Positions 1 through 8,323 of a stretch of 43,390 bases of DNA are shown here, one piece after another. Origin of the DNA: Microvirga brassicacearum. Its GTDB lineage: Bacteria > Pseudomonadota > Alphaproteobacteria > Rhizobiales > Beijerinckiaceae. Positions within the stretch are counted from its first letter, which is position 1, and every line of letters starts with the position of its first letter. The position numbers and the translations under genes are program-made. The notes under the pieces were generated by a model. The model was not told the origin of the DNA, did no database searches, and saw only the letters and a program-made list of their open reading frames with translations. Where the stretch lies: positions 1 to 43,390 of the forward strand of contig NZ_VCMV01000038.1 in assembly GCF_008757455.1 (NCBI RefSeq). The letters run 5' to 3'.

Positions 1-1
1 T

Positions 2-70
2 CACCATGGCGCCGTCACCCCCACCCTGGCCCTCCCCGCAAGGGGGAGGGAAACCCGCGCTTGATCGAGA
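2..70 (+). repeat. Direct repeat copy 1 (pairs with 317-379)
   Basis: The copy begins CACCATGGCGCC and ends CGCGCTTGATCGAGA. It matches 317-379 almost base for base except for a six-base insertion and a few substitutions. It contains the small palindrome CCTCCCC-GCAAG-GGGGAGG. Confidence 0.8.
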
Positions 71-316
71 CCACGTCGTGCGTGAGCCGAGTAACGGATT
101 CTACGCCGACGTCGTTGCACCATGCTTCCGGCGACACGTGATCTCCGCGTCATGGCCGGGCTTGACCCGGCCACCCACCTCTGTTCGCAACGCGAGCAAA
201 CCGGGGCGGGGGTATCCGGATCAAGGATACAGGCAAAAAGCGCGGAAGCACCCACGTGCTCTCCTCCCCCTTGTGGGGAGGAGTTGGAGGTGGGGGTGTG
301 AGCTCCACGCTGGACC

Positions 317-379
317 CACCATGGCGCCGACACCCTGACCCTCCCCACAAGGGGGAGGGAAACCCGCGCTTGATCGAGA
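317..379 (+). repeat. Direct repeat copy 2 (pairs with 2-70)
   Basis: Second copy of the element at 2-70, in the same orientation, ending about 50 bases beyond the portal stop codon. It carries the palindrome CCTCCCC-ACAAG-GGGGAGG. No terminal duplications or transposase are visible, so it looks like a non-autonomous intergenic repeat. Confidence 0.8.
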
Positions 380-429
380 TTGGTGTCGAGTGTGACGGCA
401 GTGGGAGCGGTGGGAGCGAAAGATTGCCT

Positions 430-1587
430 CTACGATCCGGTTCCCACCCGTCCATACCCCACCGCCTCGCGCTTCTCGTCGTCGCTCAGGAAACCAGCCG
501 CCGAGACTCGGCGCCAGAGGCTCTCGCGCTCTGTCGCCAGCGCTTCGATGGCGTCGAGATTGGGTTCGAGACTCAGGGTTTCGCCGTAGGCGGGTTGGAG
601 CCATTGCACCATCGCCTCGGCGGTGCGTTTCACCAGCGGGATGATGGTCTGGCGGTAGAAGGCGCGGTTGGCCTCGGCGTAATTGGCGTGCGTGCTGTCG
701 CCCGGCAGGCCGAGCAGCAGGGGCGGCACGCCGAAGGCGAGCGCGATCTCGCGCGCGGCGGCGGCTTTGGCCTCGACGAAATCCATGTCCTTCGGCGACA
801 TCGACAGCGGCTTCCAATCGAGGCCGCCTTCCAGCAGTAACGGCCGGCCGGCATTGGCGCCGCCCTGATAATTCGTCTCGAGTTCGCGCTTCAGACGGTC
901 GAACTGCGCCTCGGTCAGCGAGGTGCCGCCGACGACCAGCGCGCCGGAGGGTCGCGCCGCGTTGTCGAGCAGCGCCTTGTTCCAGGCGCCCGCCGCGTTG
1001 TGAATGTCGAGGGCGATGGCGGCTGCTTCCATCGGCGACAGGCCATAATGATCGTCGGCCGGATGAAACAGCGTCAGGTGCAGGATCGGCGCATCGCCCT
1101 GCCCTTGCGCGAACCGGATCGTCCGAGTGCCGACCGTGTAGTCGTAAGCGGCGGGCCATCCGTCCGGGCCCGGCACGACGCGCATGCGATCGGGCCGAAG
1201 CGAATGCAGTTCGCGGGGATGCCCATCCACATTGACCGCCTCCAGATAGGCGTTGCCCGACACCATCAGGTGACCATAAAGGCTCTCGAGGAACCGCTGC
1301 CCGCCCTCCCGCGAATTGGGCCGTGCCAGCAGCGCCAGGATGGCGTGGTCGCGACGCTCTGCGCCGCCTTGCTTCAGGATCAGCGGCAGGGATGCGGCGG
1401 CCTCGGCAATGAGCCTGACGGAGCGATGCACCACCGCGTTCTTCTGAAAGCCTTCCCGCGACAAAGCCGCATAATCCCGCGGCGTCCAGACGGGATGGCC
1501 GGCGAAATAGAGTGCGACGGAGGATTGGACGCGCGAAGCCTTGGCTTCGGGCGGCGTCAGAAAGAAGCGGCTCAACGTCTTCAACAT
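430..1587 (-). CDS. HK97-type phage/GTA portal protein
   Basis: The 385-residue product is an HK97-family portal protein, which forms the dodecameric ring through which DNA enters the capsid. Family hallmarks are the N-terminal NAVVHRSVRLIAEAAASLPL stretch, the central YGLSPMEAA, and the C-terminal GVPPLLLGLPGDSTHANYAEA segment. I chose the internal ATG at 1587 because GGGAG lies six bases upstream; a 16-residue upstream extension has no ribosome site. Length fits GTA gene-3 portals (about 390-400 residues). It is on the same strand as the terminase genes at 2228-4037 but separated from them by a plus-strand DoxX gene. No g3.5 or prohead protease reading frame follows within the window. Confidence 0.9.
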   Translation of the reverse strand: MLKTLSRFFLTPPEAKASRVQSSVALYFAGHPVWTPRDYAALSREGFQKNAVVHRSVRLIAEAAASLPLILKQGGAERRDHAILALLARPNSREGGQRFLESLYGHLMVSGNAYLEAVNVDGHPRELHSLRPDRMRVVPGPDGWPAAYDYTVGTRTIRFAQGQGDAPILHLTLFHPADDHYGLSPMEAAAIALDIHNAAGAWNKALLDNAARPSGALVVGGTSLTEAQFDRLKRELETNYQGGANAGRPLLLEGGLDWKPLSMSPKDMDFVEAKAAAAREIALAFGVPPLLLGLPGDSTHANYAEANRAFYRQTIIPLVKRTAEAMVQWLQPAYGETLSLEPNLDAIEALATERESLWRRVSAAGFLSDDEKREAVGYGRVGTGS

Positions 1588-1713
1588 GAAAAACTCCCGC
1601 CTCTCGGCAACACAGCAAACAACCGTTTGCGCCACGTGGATTGACGCTGCAATTTTAACTTGATTACAACGGGGACGGCCTCGATCCGAAGCCGTTCACA
1701 TGAAAGTCAAACG

Positions 1714-2103
1714 ATGCGCGACACACTTCTTCTGATCGGCCGCGTTCTTCTGGTCGTGATGTTCATCAAATCCGGCTTCGACAAATTCTTCTCGCTCGAA
1801 GGCACCGCCGCCTATATCGGATCCGCAGGTCTTCCGATGCCGAGTGTGCTGGCGCCCCTCACGGCGATCGCCGAATTCGGGCTCGGCCTCGCCATCCTCA
1901 TCGGCTATCAGACCCGCATCGCGGCCTTTGCGCTCGCGGCGTTCGCCCTGCTGACGATCCCGTTCTTCCACGCCTATTGGAACATGACCGACCAAGCCCG
2001 CATGCTGAACCAGATCATGGCGATGAAGAACGTGTCGCTTGCCGGCGCTTTCCTGTTGCTCGCCGGCGCGGGTGCCGGGCGCTATTCGGTCGATCGCTCG
2101 TAA
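1714..2103 (+). CDS. DoxX family membrane protein
   Basis: A 130-residue, four-helix inner-membrane protein of the DoxX family. It opens MRDTLLLIGRVLLVVMFIKS, followed by SGFDKFF and a glycine-rich second helix (AEFGLGLAILIGYQTR), which are typical of the family. DoxX-like proteins are linked to thiol/redox homeostasis and quinone-associated membrane complexes, but no specific substrate can be read here. The ATG at 1714 is preferred over an in-frame start 54 bases upstream because the hydrophobic start fits the family; its ribosome site is weak. It is divergent from the portal gene and convergent with the large terminase, an unexpected place within a phage head module. Confidence 0.85.
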   Translation: MRDTLLLIGRVLLVVMFIKSGFDKFFSLEGTAAYIGSAGLPMPSVLAPLTAIAEFGLGLAILIGYQTRIAAFALAAFALLTIPFFHAYWNMTDQARMLNQIMAMKNVSLAGAFLLLAGAGAGRYSVDRS

Positions 2104-2105
2104 AT

Positions 2106-2128
2106 TCAAAAAGCCGCGGGGCGGCTTT
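2106..2128 (-). terminator. Intrinsic terminator for the terminase transcript
   Basis: AAAGCCGC-GGG-GCGGCTTT forms a perfect eight-base stem at 2110-2128. Read on the minus strand it is followed by TTTTTGAATTT, so it fits a rho-independent terminator ending leftward transcription from the terminase genes. Confidence 0.7.
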
Positions 2129-2130
2129 GG

Positions 2131-2230
2131 AGCCTGATCCGGCGAAGTGGATACCGGGTCACGGAGAGATATGCGCCCACAGAAAAGAGGTAGAGTCGGA
2201 TCAGATTCGAAGAAACTGAATCCGACTCTA
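2131..2230. repeat. Hyphomicrobiales-type intergenic repeat with long hairpin
   Basis: The stretch contains GATCCGGCGAAGTGGATACC, which I recognise as typical of a repeat family scattered through Hyphomicrobiales genomes (from memory, not searched). It ends in a strong hairpin: TAGAGTCGGAT at 2191-2201 pairs with ATCCGACTCTA at 2220-2230, and CAG/CTG can extend the stem past a bulge. The hairpin overlaps the stop codon of the large terminase and could act as a bidirectional transcription or mRNA end. Confidence 0.7.
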
Positions 2231-3613
2231 GAGAACGCGCACCCGCGGTTCCTTCTTGTCGCGAAGCATCAGTTCCGTCACCGCCCAGACCAGCGCATCG
2301 AGGCGATCCGGCGAACGGCCGGAAGTGAGCCCGCCGGGGCCGAAATCACACAATTCGTCTTCCAGTTCCGGCAGCGCGCCCACGTGGCGCACACGGCCTT
2401 GCGTGTAGAGCACCGAGACAGGCTCGGCGCGCAGATATTTTCCGCGCGTCGCGCGCACGCTGGTGACGGGCACGCTCGGATCGACTTCGCGAATGACGCT
2501 TTCAACCATCTCGCCGCCCTGGTTGATCTCGACCACCAGGGCGTCCGCCTGCAATCGCCGATACAGCGCGACGGCCTTCACGGCCCATTCGCGCGGCTTC
2601 AGCGCGGAGGCGGTTTCGTCCGCCAGCACATAGGCAAACCCGCCATCGTCCAGACCCGCCGCGACGATGCCGCAAGCATCGGCTCGTCGCGATGAGGATG
2701 CGGGCGGATCGACCGCCACGACGATGCGCGCCAGCAGCGGCGCTGCATCGACGCGGCTCGCCTCGACCACATCGCGCGTCCAGAGCGCGTCGGGCCGGTC
2801 CTCGATCATCTCGCCGTCGAGTTCCTGGCGACCGAGGCGTGAGCCCGCATAGCGGCCCACCACCGTGTCGAGAAAAACCGGCGCCAGATTGGCGGCGTTG
2901 TCGGCGGTTTTCGCACGCGATACGGCAACCCTCGGATCGGCGAGAAAGCGTTTCAGCAGCGGGATCGGCCGCGGTGTCGTCGTCACCATCTGGCGCGGAT
3001 GCGTGCCGAGACGCAGGCCGAATTGCAGCATGTCCCAGGCCTCGTCCGGATGCCGCCATTTGGCGAGTTCATCCGCCCATGCGGCCTCGAATTGCGGCCC
3101 GCGCAGCGAATCCGGATCCTCTGCCGAAAACACATGCGCCACCGCGCCGTTCTGCCATTCGAGTTTCCGTAAGGACGGCGACCAGACCGGGCGCTCGCGG
3201 CGCGCATGGACGCTGAGAATGCCCGCCGGTCCCTCGATCATCACGTTGCGCGCATCTGCGAACGTCTCGCCGACAAGCGCGATGCGGCGCAGGGCCGGCT
3301 CGGCAAAATCGGGCAGGCCCAATGCCACGCCGCGAACCCATTCGGCGCCGGTTCGCGTCTTGCCCGCGCCGCGGCCGCCGAGCATCAGCCAGATGGTCCA
3401 CGGATCGCGCAGGCGACAGAGGCCCGGGACGCGCTGCTCCACCCGGCACAGAAGCGGCCAATGGCGAAGCGCGCGGTTGAAATCGGCCTCAGACCAGGAT
3501 GCCGTCGCTTCCGCGAGCCTCTTCCTCCGCCACAATGCGCTCAAGGTGGGAAGCAAGCTCGTCGCGCAGATCGTGGAGGGAGCGGGGCTGGGGCTCGTCG
3601 GCCTCTGGTTCAT
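2228..3613 (-). CDS. Phage/GTA terminase large subunit
   Basis: DNA-packaging ATPase and nuclease. Numbered from the ATG at 3613, Walker A is at 79-87 (GGRGAGKTR) and Walker B at about 175-182 (FEAAWADE). The C-terminal RNase-H-like nuclease carries acidic residues in VVAVDPP (Asp302), VVEINQGGEMV (Glu362) and SPDRLDALVWA (Asp436/Asp439). Length and layout match GTA gene-2 and lambdoid-like TerL proteins, and all motifs look intact. The ATG at 3613 would overlap the small-terminase frame by 125 bases. TTG codons at 3544 or 3535 would shorten that overlap, so the start is uncertain. The stop lies in the hairpin at 2191-2230. Confidence 0.92.
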   Translation of the reverse strand: MNQRPTSPSPAPSTICATSLLPTLSALWRRKRLAEATASWSEADFNRALRHWPLLCRVEQRVPGLCRLRDPWTIWLMLGGRGAGKTRTGAEWVRGVALGLPDFAEPALRRIALVGETFADARNVMIEGPAGILSVHARRERPVWSPSLRKLEWQNGAVAHVFSAEDPDSLRGPQFEAAWADELAKWRHPDEAWDMLQFGLRLGTHPRQMVTTTPRPIPLLKRFLADPRVAVSRAKTADNAANLAPVFLDTVVGRYAGSRLGRQELDGEMIEDRPDALWTRDVVEASRVDAAPLLARIVVAVDPPASSSRRADACGIVAAGLDDGGFAYVLADETASALKPREWAVKAVALYRRLQADALVVEINQGGEMVESVIREVDPSVPVTSVRATRGKYLRAEPVSVLYTQGRVRHVGALPELEDELCDFGPGGLTSGRSPDRLDALVWAVTELMLRDKKEPRVRVL

Positions 3614-4037
3614 GAAGTGCCGTCCCGTCCTGTTCCAGAAGCGATTGCGCGATGGTCAAGGTCTTGGCGTAGGCAGCAAGCGTGCGCGCGGTGCGATCGT
3701 GATCGATGTCGGCGCTCCCCGCCTGATCCCTGATCAGCGCGTCGAGGCGGATATGGGTGACGTGCGCGAGCGAGGCCGCGGCCTCGCGCAATCCGGTGCG
3801 CGTGGGCAGCGCCGCCTCCGCGATCGGCCGAACCTCGCAGCTGCTCTCAATGTTGCCGGCCGAGGCGGTCGCCTCGCCGCGCGCGGGCCAGCCCCAATGC
3901 CGGCGCAGGCGCCAGAATCGGTCCCGGCTGACCCCGAGAAACGTCGCGATGGCATTCAACGGCACGTTTTCGTGGTGGGCGTAAAAATCGAAGGCCTGCT
4001 GCCGCATGCGGTCTGAAATCTTGACGACTGCGCTCAT
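3489..4037 (-). CDS. Putative terminase small subunit (GTA g1-like)
   Basis: A 182-residue protein directly upstream of, and overlapping, the large terminase. The N-terminal third holds a helix-turn-helix: NAIATFLGVSRDRFWRLRRH at about residues 28-47. The C-terminal part is helical and charged (RTLAAYAKTLTIAQSLLEQD). Position, size and HTH fit a TerS protein, which recognises DNA ends or loads TerL; GTA versions are thought to have lost sequence specificity. I chose MSAVVKISDR at 4037 because the 20 residues upstream are hydrophobic junk from an AT-rich leader. The function is inferred from context plus HTH, as sequence conservation in TerS is low. Confidence 0.7.
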   Translation of the reverse strand: MSAVVKISDRMRQQAFDFYAHHENVPLNAIATFLGVSRDRFWRLRRHWGWPARGEATASAGNIESSCEVRPIAEAALPTRTGLREAAASLAHVTHIRLDALIRDQAGSADIDHDRTARTLAAYAKTLTIAQSLLEQDGTALHEPEADEPQPRSLHDLRDELASHLERIVAEEEARGSDGILV

Positions 4038-4615
4038 GGGGAAACTCGATAAGGCTGGCGAACTCAAAAAAGAGAACCCAACAAAAAAACCGCCCATGCC
4101 GAGGCAGGAGCGGTGCTGAAGTCATTGAAACTTGGGAGGTAATTGCAATCACACTTCGTCAGTGTTCTTGTTTTGTACCCTAAGAGCGCTCCGGTGTCAA
4201 GCGCCAAAAACGCAGGCGTCGACAATTCACCCGGAACGGCGACCGCGGGCGGGCAAAGGCGATGGAATCTGCGGCGAAGGGCTATTGGAGAAAAATCGTT
4301 CACGATCCGTTCGAATTCGCATCGAAAAACTATCCCTAAGAGGGATAAAGTTACACAAAGTGCGGATCAAACATCGAACGGATCAACAATATAAACAGAA
4401 CATATACTTCAAAGGACTATCCCTCTTCAGGATACTATTTAAACATATAGCTCCTTAAACACGCAGTGTCAAAGAAAACCGCTGCTGTTGCCTTCAAACC
4501 GGGCCGCGCAAAGGCCGGGCGGCGACCATGTAACGGGCTGTCAGGCGGTTTCTGATCGTGTCGTGATCGGTTCCTGCCAGGCGCCGCCATCGCGAGGCAC
4601 TGCAGCGTTCGCCCT
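4038..4615. promoter_or_regulatory. AT-rich gene-free leader with two operator-like palindromes
   Basis: No gene is supported in this 578-base gap. Roughly 4290-4460 is conspicuously AT-rich against a GC-rich background. It contains a perfect inverted repeat TATCCCT-AAG-AGGGATA at 4331-4347 and a related, one-base-imperfect site TATCCCT-CTTC-AGGATA at 4418-4434, centres about 87 bases apart. The minus-strand terminase genes begin just downstream, so this is the likely promoter/operator region of the head module. The regulator is unknown. Confidence 0.5.
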
Positions 4616-5653
4616 TCAGACATCGGCATCGGGCACCAGGTCGAGCGCCAGCATGTCATGGTCGGAAACGGGGCGCCCCTGGCCGTCGAGTGCAGGAATC
4701 ACCCGCGAGTGCTCGGGCGAGATTCCCCGCACCAGAAACCAGTCGAGTTTGCGAAACGGCGGTGGGGGCTTGCCGGATGGTCCGGTCCGCTGCGTGACCG
4801 CGGCGACGTTCGCCGCCGCCCAGGCGAACCCTTCGCGGCGGAAATCGCCGAAAAGCGGCTCGAATTGCTCGGCCTCTTTCAGCACTTGCTGCTGCGCGCC
4901 GTCGCCCGCCGGCAGCTCCTTCGTATTGAGGTCGCCGCCGATGATGCAGGCCTCGCCCGCCGCAAAACTATCGAGGCCGCGCAGCAAGGCCTGGATCTGG
5001 CCCTGCCGGTCCTCGCGCGTGGTTTTGCTTTCAAGATGAACCGCCACGACCCACAGCGGAAACGGCGCATCCACGAGGCGCGCCGCGAGGCCCATGCGAC
5101 CGCCGATCCGTCGCTGCGCGCCATCCTGGCCGGGAAACCAGAAGCCGCTTTCCTCCAGCGGGATCAGGTGCGGCCGCTCAAGCCGCAAGTTCGACACGAT
5201 GGCGTTGCCGTGGAAGCTGCGGGTATTTCGTTCACCCGCATAGGTCCGCATTTCGCTCTCGTCGCCGAGATCGAGTTCGAGGAATTCGAGCCCGTAGAGA
5301 AAGCCCTCCCCGGTCTCCGCGGTGAGGTCGCGCAATGTGTGGCGATTGCCGGAGCGGGCCATGCCCACGTCGACCTCGGTGAGAAGGGCCACATGGGCGC
5401 CAACCGAATCCAGCAGCGCCCGAACCGCCTTCACATCCGTCAGGCGCTCCACGTTGAAGGAGGCCACCGACAGGCGGGCCGGCCACGGCGCCACATATCG
5501 CGGCGGCACGGCCTCTATCAGGTGAAAAGGCGCAAGGTCCCGCAGGTAGCGTGCGTGGTCCTCGGGCCGGGGCGCCTTCGTCCGCGCCTCCAGCAAAACG
5601 GCATTGGGGACGGGCGGTAGATCAGGGGTGGTGTCCGTCACGATGGGGCGCAT
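4616..5653 (-). CDS. Endonuclease/exonuclease/phosphatase (EEP) family protein
   Basis: A 345-residue DNase-I-fold metal-dependent phosphohydrolase. The ordered motifs are SVASFNVERL (metal-binding Asn), LLTEVDVG (Glu), HGNAIVSN, VAVHLESKTT (His), IIGGDLNT (catalytic Asp/Asn) and the terminal SDHDMLALDL (Asp-His). All catalytic positions are present. There is no signal peptide, so it is probably cytoplasmic. Family members hydrolyse nucleic acids, phosphoinositides or other phosphodiesters, and the substrate cannot be chosen from sequence. ATG at 5653 has GAGG eight bases upstream. It is transcribed toward the terminase genes but separated from them by the AT-rich leader, so it probably has its own promoter. 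Confidence 0.87.
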   Translation of the reverse strand: MRPIVTDTTPDLPPVPNAVLLEARTKAPRPEDHARYLRDLAPFHLIEAVPPRYVAPWPARLSVASFNVERLTDVKAVRALLDSVGAHVALLTEVDVGMARSGNRHTLRDLTAETGEGFLYGLEFLELDLGDESEMRTYAGERNTRSFHGNAIVSNLRLERPHLIPLEESGFWFPGQDGAQRRIGGRMGLAARLVDAPFPLWVVAVHLESKTTREDRQGQIQALLRGLDSFAAGEACIIGGDLNTKELPAGDGAQQQVLKEAEQFEPLFGDFRREGFAWAAANVAAVTQRTGPSGKPPPPFRKLDWFLVRGISPEHSRVIPALDGQGRPVSDHDMLALDLVPDADV

Positions 5654-5770
5654 GGAAAGAGCCTCGGATATTCCAGCAGGGGCGAGGCGCTAAAAAAAGC
5701 GCTCCCGCTGCCGCATATTAAGCCGCCGTAGCCACGAATCGCACTTCCCAAAAAAAGTCGCTGCCCTTAG

Positions 5771-5795
5771 GGAACTCTTGTCACATTTGCGTGTT
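5771..5795 (+). promoter_or_regulatory. EcfG-type general stress promoter (GGAAC-N17-GTT)
   Basis: GGAAC at 5771-5775 and GTT at 5793-5795 are separated by 17 bases. This matches the alphaproteobacterial general-stress sigma factor EcfG consensus GGAAC-N16/17-CGTT except for T in place of C before GTT. Transcription would start about 30 bases before the small gene at 5835. Confidence 0.6.
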
Positions 5796-5834
5796 TAAAC
5801 GCCGCACCATAAATTCTTGCCGGGGAGACGGCCC

Positions 5835-5984
5835 ATGCTTACTTGGGCATCCATCGTTGCGCTGATCACAGCCTTGGCCGCGTTCGTGGCGAGCGATTTG
5901 ACCTCTCTCCTGACGGGAATGGCTGAATTGACCGCCGTGACTGCGCTGTTTGCGCTTGTTTGCGCCGCCGAAGCCTTCAATTGA
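5835..5984 (+). CDS. Small membrane protein resembling DUF1328 (49 aa)
   Basis: A 49-residue, almost wholly hydrophobic protein that begins MLTWASIVALITALAAF and ends FALVCAAEAFN, with two predicted membrane helices around a short polar turn (ASDLTSLLTGMAE). The start MLxWA, the length and the two-helix pattern resemble DUF1328/YtjA small membrane proteins, although conservation is loose. GGGGAG lies eight bases before the ATG, a strong ribosome site, and an EcfG-type promoter lies about 40 bases upstream. Together these support a real stress-induced gene. The function of the family is unknown; they are thought to act at the inner membrane. Confidence 0.65.
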   Translation: MLTWASIVALITALAAFVASDLTSLLTGMAELTAVTALFALVCAAEAFN

Positions 5985-6147
5985 TGTCTGCCCCCTGAAG
6001 GCCCAGCGCCGCGCATCCGGCTGCCTGCCGCAAAGGCAGCACGCCTCTTCGTCGCCGGTTCGCCCCTTCTTGCGTCTAACCCATTGGTCGATAGGCGGTC
6101 GAAATCGCCTTGCGGGGTTACGGCGTTTCGGTGTCAATACGCGACAA

Positions 6148-6160
6148 GTGACGCAGTCAC
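6148..6160. promoter_or_regulatory. Short perfect palindrome in the leader of the TRAP gene
   Basis: GTGAC-GCA-GTCAC is a perfect inverted repeat 24 bases before the ATG at 6184, overlapping the region where the message should begin. It could be an operator, but a single 5+5 palindrome is weak evidence. Confidence 0.3.
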
Positions 6161-6165
6161 GATGA

Positions 6166-7272
<1,107 letters not shown>

Positions 7273-7293
7273 ACTTCGGCGCACAACAATGCG

Positions 7294-7323
7294 AAAGGGC
7301 GATCATCGGATCGCCCTTTTTTG
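7294..7323 (+). terminator. Intrinsic terminator after the TRAP binding protein
   Basis: AAAGGGCGATC at 7294-7304 pairs perfectly with GATCGCCCTTT at 7309-7319, with loop ATCG, and is followed by a run of T. This is a textbook rho-independent terminator. Confidence 0.9.
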
Positions 7324-7394
7324 TTTCCCCACAACTGCTGGCATAATGCACTTGCGGGCTCTGCCTGAGCTCGACCCATTTTCCGGTATCGCCC

Positions 7395-7994
7395 ATGCGC
7401 TGGACCGTTCGGATCTTCGTTCTTCTGTTTCTCGCCTGGGCGATCTTCATGGTGTCGCCGTTCGTCGCCCTCTACGATCTCGCCAAGGCGGTCGAACGGC
7501 GGGATGTTTCGCGCATCGAAGAACGGGTCAACTTTCCGGCTGTGCGGGTGGCGGTCTCGCGCCAGGTCGTCGGCGATTACCTGCACACACCCGAAGGGCG
7601 CGCCAAGCTCGGCGACCTCGATGGCCGCGTGGCCACAACGGCTGGAGCGGCGGCCGTCAATCCGGTCGTCGAGCAACTCATCACCGCCGAAGCCCTTATC
7701 GATCTGCTCGACGATGGCTGGCCACAACAGGTTGCCGCCCCCGCAGGCGCGCAGGCGAGCGGAAAACTGCCGCTCGAATTCGGGACCGTCCGCGATGCGG
7801 TGATGCTGTTCTTCGGCTCGGAATCGAATGGATTCAGGAGCGTGGCGATCCCCTTTCCGCCGGAGGAGGCGAAGGATCGCCAGTTCCGCCTGACCATGCG
7901 GCTCAGCGGCACCACATGGCGCTTGACCGGCATCGAACTGCCCCGGGCCTTGCGCGAGGAGTTGATCGCGAGAGTTCAGAAGAAGGACGGCTGA
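7395..7994 (+). CDS. DUF2939 domain protein
   Basis: A 199-residue protein with one N-terminal membrane anchor (VRIFVLLFLAWAIFMVSPFV). The family signature follows: SPFVALYDLAKAVERRD and RVNFPAVRVAVSRQVV, corresponding to the DUF2939 pattern of a short anchor followed by an 'aromatic, Leu, charged, then FPAxR' motif. The C-terminal part (FRLTMRLSGTTWRLTGIELP) is beta-rich and reads like a small periplasmic or cytoplasmic sensor fold. The function of DUF2939 proteins is unknown. The gene stands alone between a terminator and the minus-strand miniproteins. Confidence 0.8.
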   Translation: MRWTVRIFVLLFLAWAIFMVSPFVALYDLAKAVERRDVSRIEERVNFPAVRVAVSRQVVGDYLHTPEGRAKLGDLDGRVATTAGAAAVNPVVEQLITAEALIDLLDDGWPQQVAAPAGAQASGKLPLEFGTVRDAVMLFFGSESNGFRSVAIPFPPEEAKDRQFRLTMRLSGTTWRLTGIELPRALREELIARVQKKDG

Positions 7995-8138
7995 CGCTTA
8001 CCGACACGATGCTTAACGAAGAAGTCGCAAAGTCATTGCGGCTCGCTGATCGTCCAAAAGTGTAAAGCGAGGGAAGGGTGTGGACCTTGGTGAAGTCTTG
8101 CGCGGCAACAAGAGGACGCGCAGACTAGCGATCGTGTT

Positions 8139-8222
8139 CTAGATACCCTGCGCAAACAGCCAACCGACCATCACAAGCGGAAGAATGGCACCTAATACGA
8201 AAGAGATCACCGTCGAGGTCAT
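8139..8222 (-). CDS. Membrane miniprotein 1 of a tandem pair (27 aa)
   Basis: The reading frame encodes 27 residues starting MTSTVISFVLGAILPL and ending GWLFAQGI. It would form a single membrane helix with a Gly-x-x-x-Pro kink and a C-terminal GW. AAGGAGG lies eight bases before the ATG, an excellent ribosome site. A paralogue at 8324-8404 has the same MTSTV start, F-x-LG, P and GW positions. An EcfG-type promoter match lies just upstream at 8246-8270. The paralogy, ribosome site and promoter together make this a likely real gene despite its size. I recognise no family; single-helix subunits of membrane complexes look broadly like this. Confidence 0.6.
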   Translation of the reverse strand: MTSTVISFVLGAILPLVMVGWLFAQGI

Positions 8223-8245
8223 CGGAAGACCCTCCTTGGTGCTTT

Positions 8246-8270
8246 AACCTTTCGTTTACGATTTCGTTCC
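8246..8270 (-). promoter_or_regulatory. EcfG-type promoter (GGAAC-N17-GTT) for miniprotein 1
   Basis: On the minus strand GGAAC (8270-8266) is followed after exactly 17 bases by GTT (8248-8246). This fits the EcfG consensus spacing, and the miniprotein ATG lies about 24 bases further on with its ribosome site between. The CG before GTT in the strict consensus is GG here. Confidence 0.55.
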
Positions 8271-8323
8271 TGTTCGGTGACGGCGCTCACTGACGACAGG
8301 TGCGAACGCGCACACCGCGCACG

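Larger units (their letters stand above)
1..429. repeat. Gene-free region made of palindromic intergenic repeats
   Basis: I see no convincing gene here. The stretch is a mosaic of repeats. A direct repeat lies at 2-70 and 317-379, sharing CACCATGGCGCC, CCTCCCC and GGGGGAGGGAAACCCGCGC. A perfect hairpin lies at 153-173 (TGGCCGGG-CTTGA-CCCGGCCA) and another at 261-283 (CTCCTCCCC-CTTGT-GGGGAGGAG). The long open frames across it are GC-rich, proline/arginine-rich shadows. Palindromes of the CCGGG-CTTGA-CCCGG type are familiar intergenic repeats in Hyphomicrobiales (recalled, not searched). The region follows the portal gene, where the next head genes would be expected in an intact GTA or phage cluster. 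Confidence 0.75.

Noticed and set aside
221..1618. A 465-codon minus frame over the portal gene
   Set aside because: It is another frame of the same strand as the portal, Arg-rich without motifs, while the portal frame has clear family blocks and a ribosome site.
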